Shown here piece after piece: positions 6,823 through 15,300 of a stretch of DNA of 15,927 nt; position 1 is the stretch's first letter, and every line of letters starts with the position of its first letter. The notes under the pieces were generated by a model, which did no database searches, had not been told where the DNA came from, and saw nothing but the letters and a program-made list of their open reading frames with translations. This DNA comes from Myxococcota bacterium (GTDB lineage Bacteria > Myxococcota_C > UBA6777). The translations under genes were made by a program, and so were the position numbers. The stretch lies in assembly GCA_963169055.1 (NCBI GenBank), contig CAUJFU010000096.1:1-15927 (forward strand). The letters are read 5' to 3'.

Positions 6823-8910
6823 TCAAGCGTCGAGTCGAGGGGGTGGGGTGCGTTGGACAGGGAGGCGGATGACGAAGCGAGCGCCTTGTTCGGGACTGGA
6901 TTGAACTTGGATCGTGCCGTCGTGGGATTCGATGATGCGTTGGCAGATGCTGAGTCCGAGTCCTGTACCTTTGTCTTTGGTGGTAAAGAACGGGATGAAC
7001 AGATTTTTCATGACAGCGAGGGGGATACCGGGGCCGTCGTCATCAAAGATCAGTTCGATGTAGGGAGCGTCGTGTTCGTGGGTGAGGTGGGTGGTAATCT
7101 CGATGTGTCCGTTGTTTCCTTCGATGGCTTCGAGGCTATTGCGGATCAAGTTGATAAAGACTTGTTTGAGTTTTTCGGCGTCGGCGTAGATCAGCGGGAC
7201 AGCCTCGTCAAGATGAAGGGTGAGTTTGCACTGGGTATCGGCGAATTCGGCGTCAAAGAGTTGGCTGGTGCGTTTGAGGATCTGGTGGATATCGGTCAAT
7301 TCAAAGCCGCTGCGCATCGGTCGTGCGTAGTCGAGGAATTGGGAGACCACGCTATTTAAGCGGTCGACTTCTTCGAGGATGATGGAAAGCATCTCTCGGT
7401 CGCTTTCATCGAGGTTTTTGGGGTCGAGAAGTTGCGCTGCACCTTTGATCGCTCCGAGGGGATTGCGGATCTCGTGAGCGAGTCCGGCAGACATTTCACC
7501 GAGTGCGGCGAGGCGTTCGCGCTCTTTGACTTGCTCGAAGATTCGGGAGTTTTCGATGGTGATGGCGGCTTGTGCGGCAACCATCATGATAAAGGAGAGT
7601 TCTTCTTGGGAGTAGGAATCTTCAAAGCGGTCGTCTTTGAGGTTGATAAAGCCAAGGATCTCTTGATCTGAGCCGATACAAGGGAGGGTGTAATCAGCGT
7701 GAAGTTGTTCGAGAGTGCGCAAGATCTCCAACAGGCGTTCTTCTTCGTGGAGATTTTCGCTTTCGCCGCGCAGGTGGAACAAGGACGAGGTGTAGCGGAA
7801 TTCGAGGTCTTGTTTGATGACGGGGCCGAGGCTTTCTTGCAGACTTTGCAAAAACGAGGCATGACGGCCTTTTTCGATCAGGTAGATCGGTTGTTTGCCA
7901 GCCCAACTGATGCGTTCGTATCCGCTGCCGTCTTGGCGTAGGAGATAAAACGAGGCGTGGGTGGCGCGGCCCGAGCGTTCGAGGGTGGTGACGATGATGC
8001 GGGCGGTTTTTTCGAGATCGATGACGTTCACAAGATCGCGGCGCAGCCGCTCGATCAGGATGCGAAGTTCGCGTTTTTGGCGAAAAAAGAATTCGGCTGC
8101 GCGGGCTTCGACTTCGTGTTTGAGCGGATCGTACAGGATCAGGATCACGATCGACGCGACAAGAACACTAAAAAAGAAGGAGCCGATCTGTTTGGTGTCG
8201 GCCCAAAAAGTCAACAGCCAGTAGATCATCGCAAGGACGAAAGACAAGACACCCAAGACAACGCCTTTTCCGATTAGCTCCGAGATATCGAAAGCGTGGA
8301 CGGTCAAAAGGATCTGGAGGGTGTAGTACATATAGACGGCTAGTCCGATGTTTGCGAGAAAGACATAAGGCCAGTCGAGTTGGTACGACACCAGATCGAG
8401 GATGATCAGGGTGATGACGATGAATCCGCCATAACCGACAGGTCGTAATCGAGTGCGTTCGCCGGGTTTTTCGGAGGCTTGGTAGCGCAAGAAGATAAAC
8501 AAGAAACACAGCGTAAAGATCAGCAAGACATAGGCGATGTGGGCAGAAAGCAAGATCAGGTTTCGTGAAAGAGGTGTGACGGCGATCCCCGCAAACACCA
8601 CCGTCAGCGGATAACAGAACCCAAGCATCCGAGAGACAGTTTTTTCAAGATCAGGCAAGAACAGCGCAAAAAAGCGCAGCCCCGTCACAGGCAAGCCCAG
8701 TGAAATAAGCATCAAGCTGTGGAGTCCGATGCTTCCGAGTAGATCGCCGAGGCTAACCAGAAAGGTCGCAAGCAAAGTCGCGCACAGGTTGATGTTAAAA
8801 TAAGCAAAATACGACTGCGCTTTGGTGCGACGTCCGCGCAAAAAGATCGAGAAGGCGATAGAACCTGTGATCAATGCGGAAAGTAGGGAGGTTTGGGCCA
8901 AGATCGTCAC
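6823..8910 (-). CDS. membrane-bound sensor histidine kinase (multi-TM, GAF, HisKA, HATPase)
   Basis: The 695-residue product has about eight or nine hydrophobic helices in its first 260 residues. A short coiled linker leads to a GAF-like domain (~295-455; FYLLRQDGSGYERISW, then ILGFINLKDDRFEDSYSQEE), then HisKA (~465-530) with the phospho-acceptor His479 in GEMSAGLAHEIRNPLGAIKG. The ATPase part shows the N box (NLIRNSLEAIE, 587-597), G1 box (DDDGPGIP, 623-630) and FFTTKDKGTGLGL (641-653). The HEIRNPL box and short kinase core resemble NtrB/AtoS-type kinases, whose partners are often sigma-54 activators. No receiver-domain protein is present in the window. The GTG start at 8910 has GAGG six bases upstream and puts the first helix right at the N-terminus. 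It starts 39 nt after the lnt stop, so the two are probably co-transcribed. The signal sensed is unknown. Confidence 0.93.
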   Translation of the reverse strand: MTILAQTSLLSALITGSIAFSIFLRGRRTKAQSYFAYFNINLCATLLATFLVSLGDLLGSIGLHSLMLISLGLPVTGLRFFALFLPDLEKTVSRMLGFCYPLTVVFAGIAVTPLSRNLILLSAHIAYVLLIFTLCFLFIFLRYQASEKPGERTRLRPVGYGGFIVITLIILDLVSYQLDWPYVFLANIGLAVYMYYTLQILLTVHAFDISELIGKGVVLGVLSFVLAMIYWLLTFWADTKQIGSFFFSVLVASIVILILYDPLKHEVEARAAEFFFRQKRELRILIERLRRDLVNVIDLEKTARIIVTTLERSGRATHASFYLLRQDGSGYERISWAGKQPIYLIEKGRHASFLQSLQESLGPVIKQDLEFRYTSSLFHLRGESENLHEEERLLEILRTLEQLHADYTLPCIGSDQEILGFINLKDDRFEDSYSQEELSFIMMVAAQAAITIENSRIFEQVKERERLAALGEMSAGLAHEIRNPLGAIKGAAQLLDPKNLDESDREMLSIILEEVDRLNSVVSQFLDYARPMRSGFELTDIHQILKRTSQLFDAEFADTQCKLTLHLDEAVPLIYADAEKLKQVFINLIRNSLEAIEGNNGHIEITTHLTHEHDAPYIELIFDDDGPGIPLAVMKNLFIPFFTTKDKGTGLGLSICQRIIESHDGTIQVQSSPEQGARFVIRLPVQRTPPPRLDA

Positions 8911-8949
8911 GTGCGGCCTCGTGTCGGTCGAGGGGATTGCCCTCGGAAG

Positions 8950-10776
8950 TTAGGCGGTAAGTTGTTCTGTTGCAGGGCGTCGAAAGCCCCATAGCAGGGC
9001 GAAGAGGACGGCTGCGATGCAACACCACACGAAGATATCACCGATCCAGAGATAAAGAGAAGGCATATACACGAGAGGGAGCTCTTGGAGGACGACTTGT
9101 CGTTGGTAGAGCGGGCTGAGTTTGTTCATGCGGCCAAGAGCGTCCACCGTGGTGCTTACGCCCGTGGTTGCAAGGCGCACGAGCGGGACGCCCAGTTCTG
9201 CGCTGCGTGAAGCAGCCAACATCATGTGTTGGTAAGGGGCGGTGGTGCGGCCAAACCACGCATCATAGGTGATATTGACCAGCAGGCGGGAGCCTTTGCG
9301 CACGCTTTCACGGACAAAGGTGGGGTAGATGGCTTCGTAGCAGATCAAGAAGCTGTAGGGGATACCTTGGAGGGGTTGGACGACTTGTTTTCGTCCGAAG
9401 GCGTAGCGCGAGCGCCAATGGGTGATGCGTTTCATGATCGGCCCGATCCAGCGCTCAAAAGGGATGTATTCGCCGAAAGGGACGAGCAGGATCTTGTCGT
9501 AGCGTTGGCCGACGTCGCCGTTGGGGAGGACGTGGATGGCGGCGTTGGTCCAGTTGCTTTCTTTGCCTTGGTGGAGGCGTCCGTAGGTTCCGACGAGGAT
9601 CGGGCGGTTGAGTTTGTGGCTGAGCGTTCGGAGATCCGAAAGTCCCGCACTGAGCTTGGTTTGGAGGATATCACCGTTGGCATCGATCAAGACGTCGCTG
9701 ACGAGTTGTTTGTATTCGCCTTCGGACCAGACGATCCAATCGGCCCCCCGCAAGGCGGCTTGGGTGCTCATGTCTTTGTAAAGCTGCTCGACCTTTCTGC
9801 GGTCGTAATGATCGCCCGGGAGAAGGCTCGATTGGAGCATGGCCACTTTGAGTCTACGGGCCGTTTTGACTTTTTGATCGTAGGTGAATTGGCGAAAGCG
9901 CCCGTAAGCGAGGACGCTAAGCAAGATCATCACAAACAAGGTGATATCATACGCAAAGATCGGGCGTTCTTGTTGCCAACGTTTGAACTTATCGTAGATC
10001 AAGCAATTGCACCAAAGCACCAAAAAGGTGAGGCCGTAGATACCGATGAGCGAAGATATCTGATAGATCGTCACGACCTGATAATGGCTGACGCCCTGCA
10101 TATACGGGAACAACTGCGGCAAGAGGTATTCCATCGAGGCCAAGAAAGCAGGCACGAGATAGATCCAAACACGCGGATAACGCTGCGAAAGACAAGGCAC
10201 CCCCCACGCAAGAAAGATCCAGATAAAACTCAGGCTCGAACAAAGCAACCAATTCAAGCCAACAGCTACAGGGTATTTGATCTTGCCGAATTCGACTTGG
10301 GCTTGGATCACCCAGTAAAAGATCATAAAATTCGAAGCTGTACCGCCAAGATAACCAAGAAACCAGCGGCCTTTTCCACCTTGTTGATGAACTGCCCAAA
10401 GGAAGGGCAACCATGCGACCCAATGCCAAGGCCACCAGTTGAACGGGGCAGAGAGCAACGGTTGGCTGATCGCAGTCAACAACACAGCCCCGATACGCCA
10501 AGAAAACAGCCTACGATCTCCATAGCCTGACCAAAATCCCGAAGCATGGGCTGATTCGGGAACCGCAGATGGACGTTGGTTTGAGGGGATGGGGTTTTTA
10601 GCGGATGCTTGTTTTTGTGGCGGTGGTGTGGGTTTTTCAGCCGTTGCTTGTTTTTGTGGCGGTGGTATGGGCTTTTTGGATGAAGTGGATGGGTGTGCGG
10701 AAGGAGCGGGTTGTGTGTGGGGGGACTTGAGGGGAGGAGTTGCTGTTTTTCGAGGCTTCTTGTCCTTTTTGGCCAT
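8950..10776 (-). CDS. lnt: apolipoprotein N-acyltransferase
   Basis: Lnt adds the third acyl chain to the N-terminal Cys of lipoproteins at the periplasmic face of the inner membrane. The 608-residue product has a Pro/Lys-rich N-terminal extension (1-~88), six or seven membrane helices (~93-292), a nitrilase-like domain (~309-565) and a last helix (~575-597). The catalytic triad is visible: Glu352 in VWSEGEY, Lys428 in RYDKILLVPFGEYIPFE and Cys479 in FLICYE, with spacings close to those of E. coli Glu267, Lys335 and Cys387. E. coli Lnt is about 512 residues; the excess is mostly the N-terminal extension. The frame is open to an ATG at 10917, but the ATG at 10776 has AAAGGA eight bases upstream and begins a plausible cytoplasmic tail (MAKKDKKPRK). 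It leads a likely two-gene unit with the histidine kinase and is divergent from the MopE-repeat gene. Confidence 0.95.
   Translation of the reverse strand: MAKKDKKPRKTATPPLKSPHTQPAPSAHPSTSSKKPIPPPQKQATAEKPTPPPQKQASAKNPIPSNQRPSAVPESAHASGFWSGYGDRRLFSWRIGAVLLTAISQPLLSAPFNWWPWHWVAWLPFLWAVHQQGGKGRWFLGYLGGTASNFMIFYWVIQAQVEFGKIKYPVAVGLNWLLCSSLSFIWIFLAWGVPCLSQRYPRVWIYLVPAFLASMEYLLPQLFPYMQGVSHYQVVTIYQISSLIGIYGLTFLVLWCNCLIYDKFKRWQQERPIFAYDITLFVMILLSVLAYGRFRQFTYDQKVKTARRLKVAMLQSSLLPGDHYDRRKVEQLYKDMSTQAALRGADWIVWSEGEYKQLVSDVLIDANGDILQTKLSAGLSDLRTLSHKLNRPILVGTYGRLHQGKESNWTNAAIHVLPNGDVGQRYDKILLVPFGEYIPFERWIGPIMKRITHWRSRYAFGRKQVVQPLQGIPYSFLICYEAIYPTFVRESVRKGSRLLVNITYDAWFGRTTAPYQHMMLAASRSAELGVPLVRLATTGVSTTVDALGRMNKLSPLYQRQVVLQELPLVYMPSLYLWIGDIFVWCCIAAVLFALLWGFRRPATEQLTA
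10606..10666 (-). repeat. 39-bp period repeat in the N-terminal extension of lnt
   Basis: An identical 22-bp block (tgcttgtttttgtggcggtg plus gt) occurs at 10606-10627 and 10645-10666. The period of 39 bp encodes two 13-residue units, KPIPPPQKQATAE and KPTPPPQKQASAK, in the Pro/Lys-rich cytoplasmic tail. Confidence 0.85.
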
Positions 10777-10784
10777 GCTTGGGG

Positions 10785-10790
10785 TCCTTT
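10785..10790 (-). promoter_or_regulatory. ribosome binding site deciding the lnt start
   Basis: AAAGGA on the minus strand, eight bases before the ATG at 10776, favours this start over the upstream ATG at 10917, which has none. Confidence 0.55.
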
Positions 10791-11045
10791 TGCTCGGTGG
10801 GAGAGGGGATCGGGCGAGAGTTGTAGCACATCCACGAAAGACCGCAACGCCCCACAAAAACAAGTTCAGTCTCATCCCTTCGAGGTCAATCTTGATCGAT
10901 CGGTGATGTTGTGGCATGGTCGTGTGGCTGTGCGATCGTCAAGCATCCGAGCGTGGGCGTTGTTTGTGTTGTGTTTTTTGCTCAGGTGTGGGGCTATGTT
11001 GGATCGCGAAAAGTGAGCATCAAAGCGAAGGGTTGTGCCTTTTGC

Positions 11046-11051
11046 GAGGAG
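11046..11051 (+). promoter_or_regulatory. ribosome binding site deciding the start of the MopE-repeat gene
   Basis: GAGGAG lies eight bases before the ATG at 11060. The ATG at 10916 that opens the frame, and the GTG at 11117 just before the hydrophobic segment, have no comparable site. Confidence 0.55.
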
Positions 11052-11059
11052 CGTTGTGG

Positions 11060-14000
11060 ATGTTTTTGCAAGGATGTGGAAGAACCCAAGAACCGAATCG
11101 CGGGCATGGACGCGGCGTGACGGGGCGTTGGGGATGGTTGGTTTGTGGGATGATGGGATTGTGGTGGTTGGGTGGGGCGTGCGGCCCGGTGGGAGTGGAG
11201 TTTCCGTCTCCGTGTCCAATTGCGCAGGTGCGCGGTGCTGCTGCGTACGAACAGCCTTCGCCGTACGATGATCCGCGTCTGTCGTACACCGTCGAGCAAT
11301 GTCAGCGTTTGTTGGTGGAGCCCGCACAGGGGGCCAATCAAGACGCTGCACGTCAGCGTTGCACAGAGATCGCGGCCCGCCAAGCCTTGTGTAAAAGCCA
11401 ACCCGAAGATCCTTCTTGCAAGCGTTCTCCATACACATCGCTGTTTTCGGGCGGTGAAAGTCGGGGCTGTTGGGTGTTGAGTTGGCCGGATGATGGGGCT
11501 GATGGAAAGATCGGAAAGCACGTTGTGGCGATCCGCCTCAAAGAAGACGGAAACGTTTTGTATTGGAGCGAAAGCCTCAAGCAATACACCGAAAGTCTGC
11601 GCTTGGCGGTCTCGCCACCCAAATTAGAAAAAAGCAGCCTGAGCTTGGCGATGGTGATGATTCGTCCCGATGTTCTAGGCAATGCGAAAGATGCTGCGTT
11701 GGAAGAAAGCCACAGATCGGCTTGTTCGATCTTGTCCGTCACTGCGCGATTTCAGGTGAAAGAGGCAGACGGGAAGAAAAAGACCGAATACAACTGCTTC
11801 CAAAAAGACCTTGGTCAAACAGAACCGTGTTGGTTCTTTTTCAAGCTACAGCCCAAGATCACCGAAGAAAACAAAGCCATCACGTTTTCGACCGTCGCCA
11901 ACAGTTGTGAGATCTGCTCGCGTGAAGTGTGTGGAAACACCAAGGATGACGACTGCGACGGCCAAGTCGACGAGGGTTGCGGAGCAGACGACTGTCATCA
12001 CAAAGATGCGCGCCGCCCGTGTTATGATGGACCCGCTGGTACGGCTGGAAAAGGCATCTGCCGCGAGGGGCATCAAGTCTGTGCAGACGATGGCAAGGGG
12101 GCTTTCAAGTGGGGAGCTTGTCAAGAGGCTGTAAAACCCCAAACACAGGAGATCTGCAACGGCATCGACGACAACTGCGACGGTCAAACCGACGAAGGCT
12201 TGACCAATTGTTGCATCGTTGGGCAGCGCAGGGCGTGTTATAGCGGACCTGCCGAACAAGCCGGCAAAGGGATCTGTTTACAAGGGGCCGAGGTTTGCGA
12301 GTTTAGCGACGCAGCAGAGAGCAAAGGGGGCGGTGCTTGGGGAGCGTGTGTTGGTTCTGTGTTGGCGGCTCCACGCGAGCAATGCAACGGCCAAGACGAC
12401 GATTGCAACGGCCAGATCGATGATGGTTTGTCGGCGCTTGGCTCCTGCGATACAGGCGTTCCCACCGATGGTTGCAAAGATGGCGAGCGCCTTTGTGAAA
12501 ATGGGCGCGAACGCTGCAAACCCAAAGCCACCCCGACCGAAGAGATCTGCAACGGAAAAGATGACAACTGCGACGGCCAGATCGACGAAGTGTTCCCGAA
12601 AAAAGGGTTGAATTGCACCGTAGCAGGGAAAGAAGGGGCTTGTGCGGAGGGTATTTTTACCGCTTGCCAGAATGGTGTAGCCGTCTGCACGCAGCTTCAA
12701 GAACCCGAAGCCCAAGAACGTTGTGATGACGGTGTAGACAACGATTGCAACGGGAAGATCGACGCCGATGACCCTGCTTGTCAGTGCAAGCCCGGCGCAA
12801 AAGAAACCTGCTATACAGGAACCGCAAACACCGCAGGAAAGGGGCTTTGCAAAGAGGGCGAGCGTGTGTGTCTTTTGGGCGGTCGATGGGGGCCTTGTGA
12901 AGGTCAGATCGTGCCAAAGCCCGAAGAGTGCAACAACCAAGACGACGACTGCAACGGCCAAGTCGATGAGGACTTTGTTGGAAAAGATGCTTCTTGCAAC
13001 GTAATCGGCCAGCGCGGTCCGTGTCGCTTTGGGAAAAAAACTTGCGTCAACGGCGCGATCGTTTGTCAACAATCCGTCACAGCGGCTCCTGCCGAAAACT
13101 GCGCCAATGGTGGAAACGGCATCGACGACGATTGCAACGGTCTGGTCGATGATGGATGTACTTGCCCGATGGATGGGCGACAAATCGACTGCTATGGTGG
13201 GCCTACTGCAACACGCTTTGTTTCTCCTTGTCATCCCGGCAAACTGACGTGTGGCGCAGGAGGCATCTGGGGCGGGTGCATTGGTGAGCAGACGCCCAAC
13301 TTTATCGAGCTATGCAACGGGATCGATGACAACTGCGATGGCTTTGTGGACGAAGGAAACCCCGAAGGTGGCGCGGCTTGCGTTGTTTCAGCCCAAAAAG
13401 GCATCTGCCAAGCAGGGACGCAAAAGTGTCAAAACGGTGTGCTGACGTGCGTGTCCAATCAGACCGCACAAACCGAAGTGTGTAACGGAAAAGATGACGA
13501 TTGCGACGGGCAAACCGACGAAACCGATCCTCGTTTGGGTCGGGCTTGTACGGTGACAGGTCAAAAAGGCCCCTGTGCTGTAGGCGAGATCGCCTGTCGA
13601 AACGGTCAACTCGAGTGCCAAAAGAAGGTGCAGTCCGCAGCCGAAACCTGCGACGGAACAGACGAAGATTGCGATGGAAAGATCGATAACGTCCCGAATG
13701 CACCGGCGTGTCCGAAACAAGACGGTGTCTGCAAAGGAGCCACACAGCTTTGTGCGGGCAAGACAGGATTTGTGGCTTGTACGGCAGGGGATTATTATCG
13801 CAAGAACAACAATTACGAAGTCGCAGAGACGCGCTGTGACGGCCTCGACAATGATTGCGATGGGAAAGTCGATATCGGTCGGGATGGCAAAGCGTTGTCG
13901 CGGCCTTGTTATGATGGCCCCGCAAATACGCGAAGTGTGGGCGCTTGCAAAGATGGCGTGCAGACTTGTGAAAACGGCCAATGGGGAGCCTGCAAGGAAC

Positions 14001-15292
14001 AGGTCAAGCCGAACCCCGAGCGTTGTGGAAACCTTTTGGATGACGACTGCAACGGCATCCCTGACGCGAAGGAAGCCAACTGTAGCTGTTGGGGTGGCGG
14101 GACAGCCGGTGAATTCTTAGTGCGCAACACCATCGTTTTGGACAAAGCGCCACGCAAGAATTCTTCCCTGCCCGAGATCTACTGGGCCGCTGTGGAAGCG
14201 TTCAAGGATGGCGCAAAAACCGTCACGGTGAGCGATGCCGCAGGCTTTGATCCCGGCGATGCAGCGGTCTTGATTCATATGCAAGGCAGCAAAGACCGCG
14301 TTGGGATCTACGAGTTGGTGCGGGTGCTAGAGAAAACAGGCAAAGATATCAAGCTCCAAGCAGCGGTGGAAAAGATCTACGGGGCCACCACCAACGACGA
14401 TCTGAGCGGTCAAAAAGTCCGACTTGTGCGGGCTCCCACCTTTGAGCGCGTGATCATCGACGGCCAAGGTGAACTGACGGTGTCTGCGTGGGATGGAAAC
14501 CAAGGTGGTTTGTTGGTGATGCAAGTCAAAGAGTATGTGCGTGTCGCCAACGGCGGGCGTCTTCACGTCGACGGTAAAGGTTATCGCGGTGCGCCTTCGG
14601 TCAGCGGAACCACACAGCCCGGAACAGCGGGCGAATCGTTCGATGCTTTGCCAAGCCAAGAAGGCGGAGGCAGCGCTGGCAGCGCTGGCGCCAAGGCGGC
14701 AAGCGGCGGTGGTGGCGGTTATGTGGAAGCGGGCGTTGCTGGAAAAGACAGCGACGGGCAAGCGGCTGGAACAGGTGGAAAAACCTACGGCGGAACGCTC
14801 GAAGATCGCCTTGTGTTGGGCAGCGGTGGTGGAGCAGGTGGCATCGACAATAGCTCTGCGGGGAACAAAAACGATGCGGTCGGTGCGGGCGGTGCAGGGG
14901 GCGGGATCATCTTGCTTTGGGCGCGTACGTTGAATCTCAACGGTGGATTTTCTGCGCGTGGTCTTGCGGGTGGGGACGCCGCAAGCGCAGGTGGATCTGT
15001 CGGCGGAGGTGGCGGTGGTTCGGGCGGATCTGTGTACGTCGTTGCTGAGCGGGTTGTTCTTTACGATCAAACGGCGATCTCTGCGGCTGGCGGAGAAGGC
15101 GGTCGTTCCTCTGTGTTGGAACAAGGCACACGGAAATTGGCTGGAAAGTCCATCGGTGGAAGCGGTAGCTTGGGCAAGATCGAGATTCGCATCGGCAAAG
15201 ACACCAACAACAAGCGGCTGTTGTTTGGAAAAGAATTGGGTGGCTTCTCTCCTGTGCCCACGCTCTCGGAGCTTCCCGCGACTTGCAACTAA
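11060..15292 (+). CDS. large MopE-repeat and glycine-rich surface protein, probable lipoprotein (1410 aa)
   Basis: From the ATG at 11060 the product has a basic n-region, a hydrophobic segment (WGWLVCGMMGLWWLGGAC) and a possible lipobox (LGGAC, Cys41). Residues ~42-290 form an unrecognised domain with scattered Cys. Residues 291-~1008 carry twelve MopE-type motifs (C-N-G-x-D-D-x-C-D/N-G-x-x-D-E), labelled a putative metal-binding motif in many deltaproteobacterial and myxobacterial proteins. After a CSCWGGG junction comes a beta-rich stretch with a VIIDGQGELTVS strand, then a glycine-rich domain (~1169-1373), ending in PATCN. Export and cell-surface location are inferred from signal and composition; function is unknown. 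Acidic DDxCDGxxDE motifs could bind Ca2+ or other metal. It is the only plus-strand gene, divergent from lnt and converging on the pyroglutamyl-peptidase gene 8 bp beyond its stop. If lipidated, it would be a substrate of the neighbouring Lnt. The start is less sure than the rest; GTG 11117 would give a more usual signal peptide length. Confidence 0.88.
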   Translation: MFLQGCGRTQEPNRGHGRGVTGRWGWLVCGMMGLWWLGGACGPVGVEFPSPCPIAQVRGAAAYEQPSPYDDPRLSYTVEQCQRLLVEPAQGANQDAARQRCTEIAARQALCKSQPEDPSCKRSPYTSLFSGGESRGCWVLSWPDDGADGKIGKHVVAIRLKEDGNVLYWSESLKQYTESLRLAVSPPKLEKSSLSLAMVMIRPDVLGNAKDAALEESHRSACSILSVTARFQVKEADGKKKTEYNCFQKDLGQTEPCWFFFKLQPKITEENKAITFSTVANSCEICSREVCGNTKDDDCDGQVDEGCGADDCHHKDARRPCYDGPAGTAGKGICREGHQVCADDGKGAFKWGACQEAVKPQTQEICNGIDDNCDGQTDEGLTNCCIVGQRRACYSGPAEQAGKGICLQGAEVCEFSDAAESKGGGAWGACVGSVLAAPREQCNGQDDDCNGQIDDGLSALGSCDTGVPTDGCKDGERLCENGRERCKPKATPTEEICNGKDDNCDGQIDEVFPKKGLNCTVAGKEGACAEGIFTACQNGVAVCTQLQEPEAQERCDDGVDNDCNGKIDADDPACQCKPGAKETCYTGTANTAGKGLCKEGERVCLLGGRWGPCEGQIVPKPEECNNQDDDCNGQVDEDFVGKDASCNVIGQRGPCRFGKKTCVNGAIVCQQSVTAAPAENCANGGNGIDDDCNGLVDDGCTCPMDGRQIDCYGGPTATRFVSPCHPGKLTCGAGGIWGGCIGEQTPNFIELCNGIDDNCDGFVDEGNPEGGAACVVSAQKGICQAGTQKCQNGVLTCVSNQTAQTEVCNGKDDDCDGQTDETDPRLGRACTVTGQKGPCAVGEIACRNGQLECQKKVQSAAETCDGTDEDCDGKIDNVPNAPACPKQDGVCKGATQLCAGKTGFVACTAGDYYRKNNNYEVAETRCDGLDNDCDGKVDIGRDGKALSRPCYDGPANTRSVGACKDGVQTCENGQWGACKEQVKPNPERCGNLLDDDCNGIPDAKEANCSCWGGGTAGEFLVRNTIVLDKAPRKNSSLPEIYWAAVEAFKDGAKTVTVSDAAGFDPGDAAVLIHMQGSKDRVGIYELVRVLEKTGKDIKLQAAVEKIYGATTNDDLSGQKVRLVRAPTFERVIIDGQGELTVSAWDGNQGGLLVMQVKEYVRVANGGRLHVDGKGYRGAPSVSGTTQPGTAGESFDALPSQEGGGSAGSAGAKAASGGGGGYVEAGVAGKDSDGQAAGTGGKTYGGTLEDRLVLGSGGGAGGIDNSSAGNKNDAVGAGGAGGGIILLWARTLNLNGGFSARGLAGGDAASAGGSVGGGGGGSGGSVYVVAERVVLYDQTAISAAGGEGGRSSVLEQGTRKLAGKSIGGSGSLGKIEIRIGKDTNNKRLLFGKELGGFSPVPTLSELPATCN
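11930..14083 (+). repeat. array of twelve MopE-type motifs in two module classes
   Basis: Motifs begin at 11930, 12155, 12383, 12548, 12722, 12929, 13100, 13313, 13481, 13649, 13835 and 14024, i.e. 55-76 residues apart. Linkers between motifs fall into two classes. Five longer ones (69-76 residues, one 63) contain a C-Y-x-G-P/T block, as in RPCYDGPAGTAGKGICREG. Six shorter ones (55-62) contain a block such as ACTVTGQKGPCAVG or its variants. Each linker usually ends in a further Cys and a WG-A/P-C or Q-C step before the next motif. The regular Cys pairs suggest disulfide-stabilised modules in an oxidising compartment. Confidence 0.9.
14564..15178 (+). repeat. glycine-rich C-terminal domain
   Basis: About 205 residues with many Gly runs (GGGSAGSAGAKAASGGGGGY, GSGGGAGG, GAGGAGGGIILLW, VGGGGGGSGGS) broken by short hydrophobic strands (IILLWARTLNLNGGFSARG, VYVVAERVVLYDQ). 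The alternation of strand and Gly loop is typical of parallel-beta or surface-adhesin-like glycine-rich domains. No named family is claimed. Confidence 0.7.
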
Positions 15293-15300
15293 TCCGCCGA

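Larger units (their letters stand above)
10777..11059. other. divergent intergenic region between lnt and the MopE-repeat gene
   Basis: This 283-bp spacer must hold the start signals of both genes. On the minus strand TTGCGG and TACAAC are 16 nt apart within the ~60 bp before the lnt ribosome site, a weak promoter candidate. No convincing plus-strand -35/-10 pair or sigma-54 -24/-12 pair was found. Both long frames stay open across it, but their translations (Cys-rich on plus, none with a good ribosome site) do not look like protein. Confidence 0.4.

Noticed and set aside
10777-10917. 47-residue extension of Lnt from ATG 10917
   Set aside because: AAAGGA correctly spaced before ATG 10776 and a natural start MAKKDKKPRK there.
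10916-11059. Upstream 48 codons of the MopE-repeat frame, from ATG 10916
   Set aside because: Cys-rich, implausible translation without a ribosome site; GAGGAG supports ATG 11060.
11930-14083. Periodic repeats considered as a CRISPR-like or mobile repeat array
   Set aside because: Repeats are in-frame, diverged and encode Cys-Asp motifs; they are protein modules.
15293-15300. Bidirectional terminator between the convergent stops
   Set aside because: Only 8 bp separate the stops and no stable hairpin with T or A tracts was seen across the junction.
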